The notes: generated by a model from the letters alone, not told the origin. Shown: positions 19,001 to 27,882, counted from the stretch's first letter. The stretch: 64,000 nt of DNA from Sinorhizobium mexicanum (GCF_013488225.1 NZ_CP041238.1:18501-82500); one strand, 5' to 3'. Program-made: numbers and translations.

Positions 19001-19586
19001 CGAGAACAGTGGCGAAGGCGGCGGCGAGCTCCGGGTCATCCGCCGCAGTGGCCGCCAGCAACGCACGCCGTGCATCCGCGAGCAAGACCGCAGCGGCGCT
19101 GTCGTCGAGCACGGAAAAATGGCCGGCGACGTTGGCTTCGAGCGGAAACTGATGCAGGAGCGCTTCGCAGAATGCGTGGATCGTCTGGATCTTCAGGCCG
19201 CCGGGCGTCTCTAGCGCGGCGGCGAACAACCGTCGTGCCTCCTGGATTTTCACGATTGAGGGCCGTGCGCCCTCGATCACTTCGATACGCTTCTCAAGCG
19301 AAGCATCGTCAAGCGTCGCCCATTCGGCCAGGCGCTCGAACACCCGGTTCGACATTTCTGAAGCGGCGGCCTTCGTATAGGTGAGACACAGGATCGCGGA
19401 AGGGCGGCAGCCGGCGAGCAGCAGGCGGATGACGCGCTGGGTCAGGACATGTGTTTTGCCCGATCCGGCATTGGCGGAAACCCAGGCCGAACGCGCCGGG
19501 TCGGAGGCGAGCGATTGCCGCTCCGTCGTCCAGTCGAGCCAGGCCCGGGGTGTCGTTTCCCGAGGCCCGAAAGTGTCATCCCTCAT
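16023..19586 (-). CDS. addA: Double-strand break repair helicase-nuclease AddA
   Basis: The UvrD-like helicase and nuclease subunit of AddAB, which resects double-strand DNA breaks for RecA loading. Walker A (ANAGSGKTHVL) is near residues 38-48, Walker B-type LVDEAQDTSP mid-protein and the DLRLFEKP/GMTRAADRLVICGY helicase motifs follow. The C-terminal PD-(D/E)xK nuclease is RIDRLAISG...IADFKTN with Asp and Lys near 1119-1121. I use the ATG at 19586 (1187 aa, GAGG nine bases upstream); ATGs at 19592, 19595 and 19625 are alternatives. It overlaps the end of addB by 11 bases, so expression is coupled. Confidence 0.95.
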   Translation of the reverse strand: MRDDTFGPRETTPRAWLDWTTERQSLASDPARSAWVSANAGSGKTHVLTQRVIRLLLAGCRPSAILCLTYTKAAASEMSNRVFERLAEWATLDDASLEKRIEVIEGARPSIVKIQEARRLFAAALETPGGLKIQTIHAFCEALLHQFPLEANVAGHFSVLDDSAAAVLLADARRALLAATAADDPELAAAFATVLDLADDTGLERLLETIVANRTPIQAFLDRAATRGGLEAHLRASLAIAPGETAESVLAKVWPLAGLNGAALDQYLDLAARKGGAKPSEFAEGLKAVARLADPEERYRKLLGLFFNGGGKPRADSTFLNAAMRREAPDLAPLVEQARDHVVACVDRLSIVRMYEATGAALTLAERLNRDYEEIKKARSQLDFEDLINRTAALFARGDVGAWVHYKLDQGIDHILVDEAQDTSPAQWTIIQSLAADFFAGETARADERTIFAVGDEKQSIYSFQGARPERFSRESIVTERRVRAGGKYFSPIRLQLSFRSTIDVLSAVDTVFANKANAKGLSAQDEAIVHASNRIGHPGTVDIWDVIAPEPTLAEEEWTAAFDATPERAPANILARRIAAVLDDWIGKEAVIEKGIRRPMRPGDVIVLVRKRDAFVNALTRALKRRNNIPVAGADRLVLTSHIAIQDLMALGRFALLPDDDLSLAALLKSPLINLGEDDLFELAAGRPETESLWQRLQSFGVQETSRYHPVARTLSHYADIARHMLPHDFYARILGVLGGRAAFLARLGSEVSDILDEFLTFALDHERAGLPGLQAFISTLEIEAPTVKREQEERDEVRVMTVHAAKGLEAPVVFLVDGGGKAFNSQHVPDLRLFEKPRGDGSVVTVPVWRAPGSGTNSLLNADNARLKALAEEEYRRLLYVGMTRAADRLVICGYRGQRENTDTWHAMVQGTLAQDIKGRGTPMVFRAGGEEWTGHAWRETHPHIDARMTEGVQAEGERRAPGLPGTLSAPLPPPRRLPRPLTPSGTGIVIDDPDSESIVGSALFTEKAAPNRSLLRGAILHRLLQVLPSIDPAERPAAADRYLLRSVPRWPEPERRALADAVMDVLDHPELQTLFAAHSRAEVSVMGTLTLGGREFAVSGRIDRLAISGDTVTIADFKTNLQVPMSLEQVPSVYRTQLAIYRELLKPLYPGRRFRCALIFTEGPAIQVLSDAVLDRSLEELATK

Positions 19587-22500
19587 CGGCATCATCCTCG
19601 CCTTCGGCAGTCGCCCATTCGGCAACCCGCGCCAGATGATCGTATTCGCCGCCGTAGTCGCGCTCCTTCTGCACGATCAGGCGGGAAACGAAGCCGTGGC
19701 GGCCGCTCATCAGTGCCGCGAGCAGCTTCCGCAATTCGGTGAGCGATTCTTCCGCCAGCTGGTCCGCGGATTTCGTTTCCTTTTGCCTGCCACCCTCGTT
19801 GTTGACGGGATCGACGCTGAAGCGGTTTCCGGGTTTCAGGCGGACATAGAGAAGCGCATTTGGTTCGGCGCATCCCGTCGCGCCGAAGGCTCCGGCCTTG
19901 AGCGCGGCGGCCTCGAGCGAAAGCTGCGGGTCGAGCAGACTACGCGCCTCCTTGGGCGAGGGGCTGGAGCCGGTCTTGTAGTCGATGATGTCGATGGTGC
20001 CGTCCAGGCGCCGATCGAGGCGGTCGGCAACGCCGGTCAGCCGAATATCCGCAAGGCCGATATCCATGGATGCGGGAACCTCGGTGAAAGACTTCGCGAT
20101 ACTCTTCCGGCGGTCGCGCTCCCAGCCAAGGAATGCCTTCCCGACAGCGGCAAAACGCGGACGCCAGATCGTGTCGATATGCGGCGGAAGCGCCTCCTCG
20201 TCGAAGGCTTCGTTGAGCAGTCGCGTCATCACCGTTTCCGCATCGGGCGAGGCCGGATCGAAGCCGCCCTTGACGAAGCGGTCGACTATTCGATGGTAGA
20301 GCGTTCCGCGCTCGGCCGCCCCCGGATCACGATTGAACGGCTCGATCGGCTGCAGCCGCAGGATCCGCCGAGCGTAGACGGCGTAGGGATCGCGACGGAG
20401 GCGGGTCACTTCGCTGAACGAATATTTGCGCGGCTGCAGCTCGGCCGGCGGCCGCGGTTCCGGCCGCGTCGCAAGCGGCTGGGTTTCGCCTGCATCGAGA
20501 ATGCGCGCCCAGTGCAAATAGTCCGCGCCGTTGGAGTTGATGAGTTGCGTCAGTCTATCGCCGCCGAGCGCCTGCAGGCGCTGCAGCCACCTCGAAGCGA
20601 CCGTTGGTGCCGAGCCCTGGCGCATGGAACGCGAGAGGATCAGGCGGCGCGTGCCGCAGGCCATCTGGAAATCGTGGGCGAGCTGGCCGATACGCCGCTC
20701 CGGCGGTTCGAGGCCGATTCCGGATTTCATCGTCCGCGACAGGAAGGGGTCGTTTGACGTCTGCCCTGGCCACGTGCCCTCGTTCATACCGCCGAGCACC
20801 ACGAGATCCATGCTTTGCAGGCGCGATTCCAGCGCCCCGAAGATGAAGACGCGGGGATGCCGCATCGATCGGGGCTTGACCGCCTCGCTCGCCGCGAGCG
20901 CCTCGACGATGTCGCACCACTGCGGTCCGTCGGCGTGCATCTGACCTTCCGTCTCGATGATACCTTTGAGAAGCGCTGCCAGTGTTTCGCCGGCTTCCGT
21001 TGACCAGAGATCGCCAAGGCTGCCGCGCTCGTCGACGCAAACGGCTTCCAGTGCGCGACCCGTTCGCTCCGCCCAGTCGGCAAGGGTGAGCACCTTGGAT
21101 CGATGCTGGCCGTCGACGCGAAGCACGGACGCGCTCGCCAGGGGTTCGGAGGCCAACGCAATGCGTGCGGCAAGCCTGCGGGCGGCGGCTATATCCGCCT
21201 CATCGAGGCGGCTCTGCCACGGGGGCGGATGACGATCATGCTTTTGCTTTTCGAGCGCCTGCTCGACCACCGGGCCAAGGGCCGAAATGTCGGCGCTGCC
21301 GGTGCCGCCGCGCAACGCCAGCAGCTCGAGCGCGTCGGCCGTCCGCCGGACATCGTCGGTTGTCTCACCGAAGCGGGCGAGCGGATGCTTGAGGAGAGCC
21401 ACCAGCGGCACGGGATCGCCCGGCCGCAATGCGGCCTCCAGCAACAAGCGTACGACGGCGCCGGCGGCTGTGGCCGCGAGCGGCGTGCCGGCGGAATCGT
21501 CGGCCTCGATGCCGAAACGGGCAAGTTCCGCCCCGACGCGGCGCGCAAGCCCCCGATCGGGCGTGATCAACGCCGCCTGGCTTTCATCGTCGTCGGCAAG
21601 CGCGAGCCTCAGTGCGATGGCGATAGCCGTTGCCTCTTCCCGCTCATTGGCCGTCTCAATCAGCGCGACGTCGGCAAAGGCCGAGAGAAGCCTCGCCGGA
21701 TCGAAATCCTCACGCGTCCGGGTCCAACTGTCGGTCGCCTTTGCCGGAAGCAGGGCGCGAGAGAGAACCATGCCGCGATAGTCGAGGGCGCCATCGGACG
21801 GCTCGAGTGTCAGGACATCACGCCGACCGATGCCCATGCGTTTCAGCAGCCGGTAGAAGCCGTATTGCGGGTGGCTGCGGCTCGCCGGATCCCTTGTGAT
21901 GCCGGTCGAGCCATCGCCGACGATCAGCTCCCATTCCGTATCGCTCATCGTCTGATCGAGGCCCGGCAGAACGATGGTGCCGTTCGGCAGCCTGCTCACG
22001 GCTGCGATCAGCGCGGCTGTCACGGGGATCGAGCCGGTCGAGCCGGCGATGATGATAGGGCCAGTCACCCTGCCGGCGGCTATGCGCTGTGTTTCCGCCT
22101 GCAGAATGGCGTTGCGGTGGCGCGAAGGCGAAGATTGCTTGAGCTCGTCCAGCCGCTCCGGCCAATAGGTGCGGGCGATCTTCAGGAAGGCAAGCGTCAA
22201 CTGCCACCAGAGCGCATGTTCGCCGGCGTCGAGTCCATCGAGGGCCTCCCAGTCGAGCTCCTCGGTTTCGACGGCGTCGATCAGCTCGGCGAGATTGCGC
22301 GCGAGCCAAATGGCATCGGCTGGGCTTGCCGGCGCGATCAGCGGACTTTCGCCGTGGATATCGAGAACGGCCTGCGGCAGCTGGTTGCGCCAGGCGAGAA
22401 TGAGGCGGCCGAGTTCGATCAGGCGTGCGGTGCCGGAAAGAGGCGGGGCGAGATCGAGTATCGCCGGCATCTCGGCATCGAAAAAGCCGCTGTCGTCATC

Positions 22501-22752
22501 CGTCTCGCCGAGCGCGCGGATCGTCGGCAGGATGGCCGAGCGACCGCCGAGCAGATCGACGAACTCCGAGCGAAGCACGCGCGCCGAGCGTCGTGTGGGA
22601 ACGAAGATCGTCACGCCGGCAAGCATCAGCGGATCCGCCGGATCGTAGCTGAAATCCGGAACCAGCCCGCCGTCGCAGAGCTTCCGCGCCAACGTCCTCA
22701 GGAACGGCAGGCCGGCGGGGATAGTAAAGACGTTCGGGGCGTGGCCGGGCAT
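19576..22752 (-). CDS. addB: Double-strand break repair nuclease AddB
   Basis: The partner subunit of AddA, 1058 aa, of the alphaproteobacterial AddB type. A degenerate helicase half (APASPADAIWLARNL, GSTGSIPVTAALI) is followed by a C-terminal RecB-like nuclease, GVADRLDRRLDG...IDIIDYKTGSSP. The complex unwinds and degrades broken ends. The start ATG is one base from the stop of the upstream nucleotidyltransferase gene, and the 3' end overlaps addA, so both are co-translated with the divL-amgK-murU genes. Confidence 0.94.
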   Translation of the reverse strand: MPGHAPNVFTIPAGLPFLRTLARKLCDGGLVPDFSYDPADPLMLAGVTIFVPTRRSARVLRSEFVDLLGGRSAILPTIRALGETDDDSGFFDAEMPAILDLAPPLSGTARLIELGRLILAWRNQLPQAVLDIHGESPLIAPASPADAIWLARNLAELIDAVETEELDWEALDGLDAGEHALWWQLTLAFLKIARTYWPERLDELKQSSPSRHRNAILQAETQRIAAGRVTGPIIIAGSTGSIPVTAALIAAVSRLPNGTIVLPGLDQTMSDTEWELIVGDGSTGITRDPASRSHPQYGFYRLLKRMGIGRRDVLTLEPSDGALDYRGMVLSRALLPAKATDSWTRTREDFDPARLLSAFADVALIETANEREEATAIAIALRLALADDDESQAALITPDRGLARRVGAELARFGIEADDSAGTPLAATAAGAVVRLLLEAALRPGDPVPLVALLKHPLARFGETTDDVRRTADALELLALRGGTGSADISALGPVVEQALEKQKHDRHPPPWQSRLDEADIAAARRLAARIALASEPLASASVLRVDGQHRSKVLTLADWAERTGRALEAVCVDERGSLGDLWSTEAGETLAALLKGIIETEGQMHADGPQWCDIVEALAASEAVKPRSMRHPRVFIFGALESRLQSMDLVVLGGMNEGTWPGQTSNDPFLSRTMKSGIGLEPPERRIGQLAHDFQMACGTRRLILSRSMRQGSAPTVASRWLQRLQALGGDRLTQLINSNGADYLHWARILDAGETQPLATRPEPRPPAELQPRKYSFSEVTRLRRDPYAVYARRILRLQPIEPFNRDPGAAERGTLYHRIVDRFVKGGFDPASPDAETVMTRLLNEAFDEEALPPHIDTIWRPRFAAVGKAFLGWERDRRKSIAKSFTEVPASMDIGLADIRLTGVADRLDRRLDGTIDIIDYKTGSSPSPKEARSLLDPQLSLEAAALKAGAFGATGCAEPNALLYVRLKPGNRFSVDPVNNEGGRQKETKSADQLAEESLTELRKLLAALMSGRHGFVSRLIVQKERDYGGEYDHLARVAEWATAEGEDDADEG

Positions 22753-22753
22753 C

Positions 22754-23485
22754 TTATCCTCCCGGCTGAAAACGGCACATGGCCGCCTCGGCTTCAGCGA
22801 TCGCTTCCGGCGTCCCGACCGTCATCCAGTGGCCGTCGAGCATCAGCCCGAAGAGGCGCCCCCGGGCGACGGCGCGGTCGAAATAGATGTTGAGATTGAA
22901 GGCGTCGCTTGGCGCGTCGGCAAAAAGACGCGACTCCATGGCGATCGCGCCGGCATAGACGATCGGATTTTCCATGCCTTCCTCGTAGCGCACGAGCCTG
23001 CCGTCCTCAGCCAGCGAAAAATCCTTCTTTCCGTTGTGCCCCGTCGTGTCTTCGAGTCGCACACAAAGGAGCGCCATGTCCATGCTCTCAGGATCGAAGA
23101 AATCGGCTAGCCTTTGAAGATTGCTCGGCGTTCCGGCCTTTTCGCCGATCCAGAAGAGATCGGCATTCATGACGAGCAACGGCCCGTCGTCCAGCAGCTT
23201 CAGCCCCTTGGCAAGCCCGCCACCGGAATTCATCAGGGCGTCGCGCTCGTCCGAAATCAGGATGTGCGGCGATTCGCGGCGACGGAGATGCTCTTCCATC
23301 TGGTCGGCAAAGTGATGGACATTCACCGCCGCCTTGGTCACGCCGGCGGCCGCCAGGATGTCCAGCACGTAGTCGATCATCGGCTTGCCGGCGATCCGGA
23401 CGAGTGGCTTCGGCAGTGTATCGGTGATTGGCCGGAGGCGGGTGCCCAGTCCGGCCGCAAGCACCATGGCATTGGTGATGGACAT
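22754..23485 (-). CDS. murU: Nucleotidyltransferase, probable N-acetylmuramate alpha-1-phosphate uridylyltransferase
   Basis: Probably makes UDP-MurNAc from MurNAc-1-phosphate and UTP in the peptidoglycan-recycling route that bypasses de novo UDP-sugar synthesis. The sugar-nucleotidyltransferase signature is LAAGLGTRLRPITDTLPKP at 9-27; DERDALMNSGGG and VMNADLFW are further substrate-site motifs. At 243 aa it has only the catalytic domain, like MurU and unlike the longer GlmU. The kinase that would supply MurNAc-1-P is the fusion gene immediately upstream, 9 bases away, which strengthens the call. Confidence 0.85.
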   Translation of the reverse strand: MSITNAMVLAAGLGTRLRPITDTLPKPLVRIAGKPMIDYVLDILAAAGVTKAAVNVHHFADQMEEHLRRRESPHILISDERDALMNSGGGLAKGLKLLDDGPLLVMNADLFWIGEKAGTPSNLQRLADFFDPESMDMALLCVRLEDTTGHNGKKDFSLAEDGRLVRYEEGMENPIVYAGAIAMESRLFADAPSDAFNLNIYFDRAVARGRLFGLMLDGHWMTVGTPEAIAEAEAAMCRFQPGG

Positions 23486-23494
23486 GATTTCCTG

Positions 23495-25003
23495 TCAGTT
23501 GGCTGATTCGCTAGCCAGGATTCCAGCCTTAATGCACCAATCGCGCAAGGGTGTCAGCACCTCATGGCCGAGCGCCCGGCTCAAATAGGCAAAGGTGCGC
23601 GGCATGTGTTTCATGTAACCGGGTTTGCCGTCACGCTGCATCAGCCGCACCCAGATGCCCGCGAGCTTGCAGTTGCGCTGTGCCGACATCAAGTGCCAGT
23701 CGCGAAGGAAGGTTGCCTCGTCGAATGGGCCAGCGGCCTTGCGCTCGCCCAGATAGGTGTCGATCAGCCGGTCGGCCAGATCCGGCTCGATGGTCACGCG
23801 TGCATCCTGCGTGAGCGACGCGACATCGTAGGCGGTCGGACCGATCATTGCGTCCTGGAAATCGATGATGCCGACGCGGTCGAGCCCTTTACGATCCGGG
23901 CGCCAGAGAATGTTCGGCGAGTGAAAATCGCGCAGCAGCAGGCTCTTCTCGGCCGATGCAAGAACGTCGATCAGTTGATCCCAGATGGCGAAGTACTCTT
24001 TACGCTCGCTGTCGGAGGCCGCTCCGCCGCGCTTCCATGGCAGGTACCAGTCGATCAGCAGGCTCGTCTCGATCTTCATCGCCGTGCGGTCGAAATCGGG
24101 AATGCGATGGACCAACCCGTCGCCAATGGCAATCTCGCGTGCCGTCGGCTCGCCATGAAGGCGGCCGAGCAGCCGCACGCTTTCGAGATAGCGCTCGGCG
24201 ACCGGTCTTCTCTCCGTATCGAGAATGCCGTCGGAGCCTAGGTCCTCGATCAGTAAGATACCCTTGTCGAGGTCGCGGGCATAAATTTCCGGCGCGGCGA
24301 AGCCGCGTCCGCGCAGCAACTCGGAAATCGCGACGAACGGAACGACATCCTCGGCAAGGTGCGCAAGCTGCTGGTAGTATTTTCCGTCCTGGAGAATGGG
24401 GCCGGGCTTGTGTCTGGCCGCATCCATCAGGATTTTCGCCGGCTCACCATCCGTCACGATCCGCTCATAGGCCCTGATCGAGGCATCGCCGCTCAAATGC
24501 CGGCGCCGGGCGGTCGCATAGCCGTTTTGCGAGAGGAAAATGCGGATTGCCAGCGAGCGCGAGATACGCTCGAACGAAGCGTCGGGCGCGGAAATGGCGA
24601 GCTGGCGGCCGTCGCCATCATGGGTGAAGGCGAGCGTGATCCGTTCGGAGGGAAGCGCTTCGTCCCCTTTTTCCGGCCATTCGACAAGACAGATCCCTTC
24701 GGAAAGGGCCTCGTCGAAGCCGAGTTCGTCGAGTTCCGAAGCGTCAGCGAGACGATAGAGGTCGAAATGGGCGACAGGGATGCGCAGGTCGTAGTTCTGG
24801 ACGAGCGTGAAGGTGGGGCTCGGCACTTCGAGCGTCTCGTCGTCGGCGATCGCGCGGAGCAGGGCGCGCGCGAAGGTCGATTTTCCCGCGCCGAGATCGC
24901 CTGACAAGGCGACGCAATCGCCGGGCTTCAGCGCCAGCGCCAGATCTTCGCCAAGCTCGATGGTGGCTGCCTCGTCCTTCAGGAACCGTTGCAGATGCTT
25001 CAT
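23495..25003 (-). CDS. tsaE: Fusion of tRNA t6A ATPase TsaE and AmgK-type sugar-anomer kinase
   Basis: Two domains in one 502-aa chain. Residues 1 to about 155 are TsaE, the ATPase needed for N6-threonylcarbamoyl-adenosine at tRNA position 37, with Walker A GDLGAGKST (35-43), SPTFTLVQNY and DLYRL. From about 165 to the end is an aminoglycoside-phosphotransferase fold like AmgK, which phosphorylates MurNAc/GlcNAc at C1: catalytic RDFHSPNILW (Asp359, Asn364) and metal-binding IDFQD (Asp381). Its ATG overlaps the divL stop (TAATG), and murU follows. Similar fusions are, as I recall, annotated in other alphaproteobacteria. The kinase substrate is inferred from murU. Confidence 0.88.
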   Translation of the reverse strand: MKHLQRFLKDEAATIELGEDLALALKPGDCVALSGDLGAGKSTFARALLRAIADDETLEVPSPTFTLVQNYDLRIPVAHFDLYRLADASELDELGFDEALSEGICLVEWPEKGDEALPSERITLAFTHDGDGRQLAISAPDASFERISRSLAIRIFLSQNGYATARRRHLSGDASIRAYERIVTDGEPAKILMDAARHKPGPILQDGKYYQQLAHLAEDVVPFVAISELLRGRGFAAPEIYARDLDKGILLIEDLGSDGILDTERRPVAERYLESVRLLGRLHGEPTAREIAIGDGLVHRIPDFDRTAMKIETSLLIDWYLPWKRGGAASDSERKEYFAIWDQLIDVLASAEKSLLLRDFHSPNILWRPDRKGLDRVGIIDFQDAMIGPTAYDVASLTQDARVTIEPDLADRLIDTYLGERKAAGPFDEATFLRDWHLMSAQRNCKLAGIWVRLMQRDGKPGYMKHMPRTFAYLSRALGHEVLTPLRDWCIKAGILASESAN

Positions 25004-27486
25004 TATTCGGCCGCGATGATCTTCGGCATTTCGGACGACGGAATGCGGCAGGTGACCTCGGTGCCTTCGCCCTCCTTGCTGCGGATCGAAACGGTGCCGT
25101 GATGCAGGCTGACGAAGCTCTCGACGATCGACAGTCCGAGACCGGCGCCGCCGTGCTGGCCGTAGCTTTCAAAGCGGTTGAAGACGGTGTTCAACACATC
25201 CTGCGGAATGCCGGGGCCGGAATCGCTGACCGAGAAGACGAAATCGCTGCCTTCGCGCCGGCACTTGAGATCGATGGCGCTGCCATCGGGCGCGAAGTTG
25301 GCGGCGTTGGTGAGCAGCTTGATGAAGATCTGCTTCAGCCGCTGCTGGTCCGCGATCATGCGGCCAAGGCTGTCGGGCGCATCCACCTGCAAGGTGACGC
25401 CACTTTCGACAAGCCTGTCGGCCATTTGATGCGCGACGTCATCGAGAAAATCGACGAGGTTCACCTCGGACATGTCGAGCTCGACGATGCCGGCGTCGAC
25501 GGTGGCCAGGTCGAGGATGTCGTTGACGATCGTCAAGAGCAGCGACGAGGACGTGGCGATATGGTCGACATATTCCGCCTGGCGCTCGTTGAGCTCGCCG
25601 AACGCGGGCGTTTTCAGGAGATCGGCGAAGCCGATGATGTTGGTGAGCGGCGAGCGCAATTCATAGGAGACGTGATGAACGAAGTCGTTCTTCAGCGCAT
25701 CGGCCTTGCGCAGCGCCTCGTTCTTCTCAGTCAGGGCGCGCTCGACCCTGACGCTGTCGGTAATGTTGACGAAAGTCAGCATCGTCTGGGCGTTCGGCAG
25801 CGGAATCACGGCATAGTCGAGGATCAGACCGGTCCGCAATTCCAGAATGCCGCGGCTCGACGGACGCTCGTCGTCGAAGCTGGTGATGATATGGGCAAAC
25901 CGCTTCCAGCCATCCGGCTGGTCATAGGAGGGCAGGCACGCCTGTTCGACAGCGCGAATGTGGGTACCGGGCTTGGCCTCCGCCTCGCTGATACCCCAGA
26001 TCGCCCGGAACGCCGGGTTGGAAAGCCGGATGCGGCCATCAGGCCCGAAGACTGCAACGCCTTCGGCGAGATGATCGATCGTTTCGCCCTGGACTTGGAC
26101 GAGGGTGTTGTAGCGGGTCTCGAGATCGACCTTCTCTGTCAGGTTTTCGAACACCCAGGTTGCGCCGCCCTGCGGCCGGGCGGTGGCAAAGACGCGGAGC
26201 GTCTGGCCGTTCGGCAGGTGCCAGAGGTCTGACTGCGTGTCGAGTGCCTGATAGACGGACAGCGCATTAGCCTTCCACTGTTTCCAGTTGAGCTGCTCGG
26301 GGAGCTTGCCCCCGGCCCGCAGCCGGTCGAGCACCTCGCCGTTGTCGGGCTTGCGCTCGAGGAAGCCCATGTCGAGGTTCCAGAGCCGCTGGAACGCCTG
26401 ATTGTAAAACTGCAGGCGCTGATTGCCGTCGAAGATCGCCACGGGCGTTGCCAGATGGTCGAGCGTTTCGGCATGGCTCTTCAAGGTCCGTGCAAGCTCT
26501 TCACGCACGGCTTCGGTGCCGGAGACGTCGATGGCGATGCCGGCCGAGCCGGCCGGGCTGCGGGCGTCGACGACATCGAAGAAAGTGCGATTGCCCTTGA
26601 CGACGGTCGAAACCTTGTCGCTGAAGGGCGTTTCAAGAGTTGATACGGCGCGGATTTTTTCGCGCGCCGCGGTCGAGAGCAATTCGCGCCCTTCGGCGAC
26701 GGCGAGGTTCGCGCTCTGCGCGTCGACCGCCTCTGCGAAAGCTTCGTTGACCCATTCAAGCTTGCCGTCCGTCGTCCGCTGCCAGACAGGCAGGTCGATC
26801 GCATCGAGCAGCGTGCGGAACGTCGACAGCGATGCGTGCAGGCGATCGCGTTCCAGCTTCAACTCGGCAAGTTCGGCTCTGAGATTGTTGAGTGCGATGA
26901 AGCGCACGAATGCCCGTCCGCCGGAAACGCGGCCCTGAGCTTCCAGGACCTCGTTGCGCTGCGTTTCGAGCACGAGATCGAAGCTTTGCGCCTGCGCGCG
27001 CAGCGTCTCGATCGCCTTTTCGAGCTGGCTGGCAGACGGCGCCTTCAGCCAGCGCCCGAAGGCGAGAAAAGTACGGTCGTCCTGCGGAGCGCCAGTCTCG
27101 ACGGGGAGCTGTCCGAGGAACTCGGGACGTTCGGCCAGACCATCCCAGATCACGATGCGCCGGTTCTTGTCGGCGATGAGGGCCTGGAAACGGGAAATCC
27201 GCTGGTTTGCATCGGAAAGACCGGATCGCAGTTCGCGGTTCTCGGCCTCGATGTTGCCGCGCTGGCGGATGAGCCAGATGGCGGAAATCATGGCCGCGGA
27301 AATGACGCCGATCAGGACGGAAAAGGTGACGACTTCCGAGGAGCCGAAAATGGCCTTGGCAACCGGCGTCGACGCCTGGGCGGCCGCGTCGGTTGCCGCG
27401 AAGACGACGGTGCCCGCGAGCAGTCGCCGCAACAGGGCGGGCGCCTTGAGGCCTCCACCGAAAAGCGTGGATCGTTCTGTTTCCAT
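25003..27486 (-). CDS. divL: PAS-containing histidine-kinase-like protein with Tyr at the phospho-acceptor site (DivL)
   Basis: A membrane-anchored sensor that in Caulobacter binds DivK~P and controls the CckA-ChpT-CtrA cell-cycle pathway. The order is: an N-terminal hydrophobic segment and a second membrane span (TFSVLIGVISAAMISAIWL), a coiled stretch, two or three PAS domains, then the H-box and a HATPase domain (LLTNAANFAPDGS, DSGPGIP, GGAGLGLSIV). The H-box reads VSYELRSPL: Tyr608 replaces the usual His. This is the DivL hallmark. I choose the ATG at 27486 (827 aa); the open frame to 27780 runs through a RIME repeat and is not likely coding. Its stop overlaps the TsaE-AmgK start. Confidence 0.88.
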   Translation of the reverse strand: METERSTLFGGGLKAPALLRRLLAGTVVFAATDAAAQASTPVAKAIFGSSEVVTFSVLIGVISAAMISAIWLIRQRGNIEAENRELRSGLSDANQRISRFQALIADKNRRIVIWDGLAERPEFLGQLPVETGAPQDDRTFLAFGRWLKAPSASQLEKAIETLRAQAQSFDLVLETQRNEVLEAQGRVSGGRAFVRFIALNNLRAELAELKLERDRLHASLSTFRTLLDAIDLPVWQRTTDGKLEWVNEAFAEAVDAQSANLAVAEGRELLSTAAREKIRAVSTLETPFSDKVSTVVKGNRTFFDVVDARSPAGSAGIAIDVSGTEAVREELARTLKSHAETLDHLATPVAIFDGNQRLQFYNQAFQRLWNLDMGFLERKPDNGEVLDRLRAGGKLPEQLNWKQWKANALSVYQALDTQSDLWHLPNGQTLRVFATARPQGGATWVFENLTEKVDLETRYNTLVQVQGETIDHLAEGVAVFGPDGRIRLSNPAFRAIWGISEAEAKPGTHIRAVEQACLPSYDQPDGWKRFAHIITSFDDERPSSRGILELRTGLILDYAVIPLPNAQTMLTFVNITDSVRVERALTEKNEALRKADALKNDFVHHVSYELRSPLTNIIGFADLLKTPAFGELNERQAEYVDHIATSSSLLLTIVNDILDLATVDAGIVELDMSEVNLVDFLDDVAHQMADRLVESGVTLQVDAPDSLGRMIADQQRLKQIFIKLLTNAANFAPDGSAIDLKCRREGSDFVFSVSDSGPGIPQDVLNTVFNRFESYGQHGGAGLGLSIVESFVSLHHGTVSIRSKEGEGTEVTCRIPSSEMPKIIAAE

Positions 27487-27654
27487 GGCGCCGCCGTCCC
27501 CGTTTGTCCGGAAATTGCCGCCGACCTTACGCCGCCATGCACCGAAACCCCTGAAAGGGGTTTGCGTCAGTTGCGATTGCATCCCCGGTCTGTCTCCGTC
27601 TGTTTGCCGCATGTCCGACAAGACATCCCCACCCGCGACGCTCGAAGCTCCGCA

Positions 27655-27757
27655 CTTGAGCGCCGCGTGTCTCATCAGACGCGCAAAGGACGCCGTAGTA
27701 CTTTGAATTACCGCATGTTTCCTCAAATCGGTACGATTGCCGAAACATGCAGTAGCG
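27655..27757. repeat. RIME1-like element upstream of divL
   Basis: It runs CTTGAGCGCCGCGTGTCTC, then GACGCGCAAAGGACGCCGTA, TACTTTGAATTACCGCATG and the second palindrome ending ACATGCAGTAG. It is near complete. The 396-base gap 27487-27882 contains this element, the ahcY terminator (27824-27852) and the divL 5' region; I see nothing else in it. Confidence 0.82.
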
Positions 27758-27823
27758 TCACGAATCAATGACTTAAGCATACTTGTTTGACGAATCGCCG
27801 GAAAGTGCGCGGCTCAAAAAAGA

Positions 27824-27852
27824 GGCCGCGATCTCTTGTCAAGATCGCGGCC
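27824..27852 (-). terminator. Intrinsic terminator of ahcY
   Basis: An 11-bp perfect stem (GGCCGCGATCT / AGATCGCGGCC) with a 7-base loop. On the minus strand it is followed by CTCTTTTTTG, a clear U-run. It begins about 30 bases beyond the ahcY stop and separates ahcY from divL. Confidence 0.92.
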
Positions 27853-27882
27853 ACAACATGTTGTGGATTGTCCGGCTAAGGA

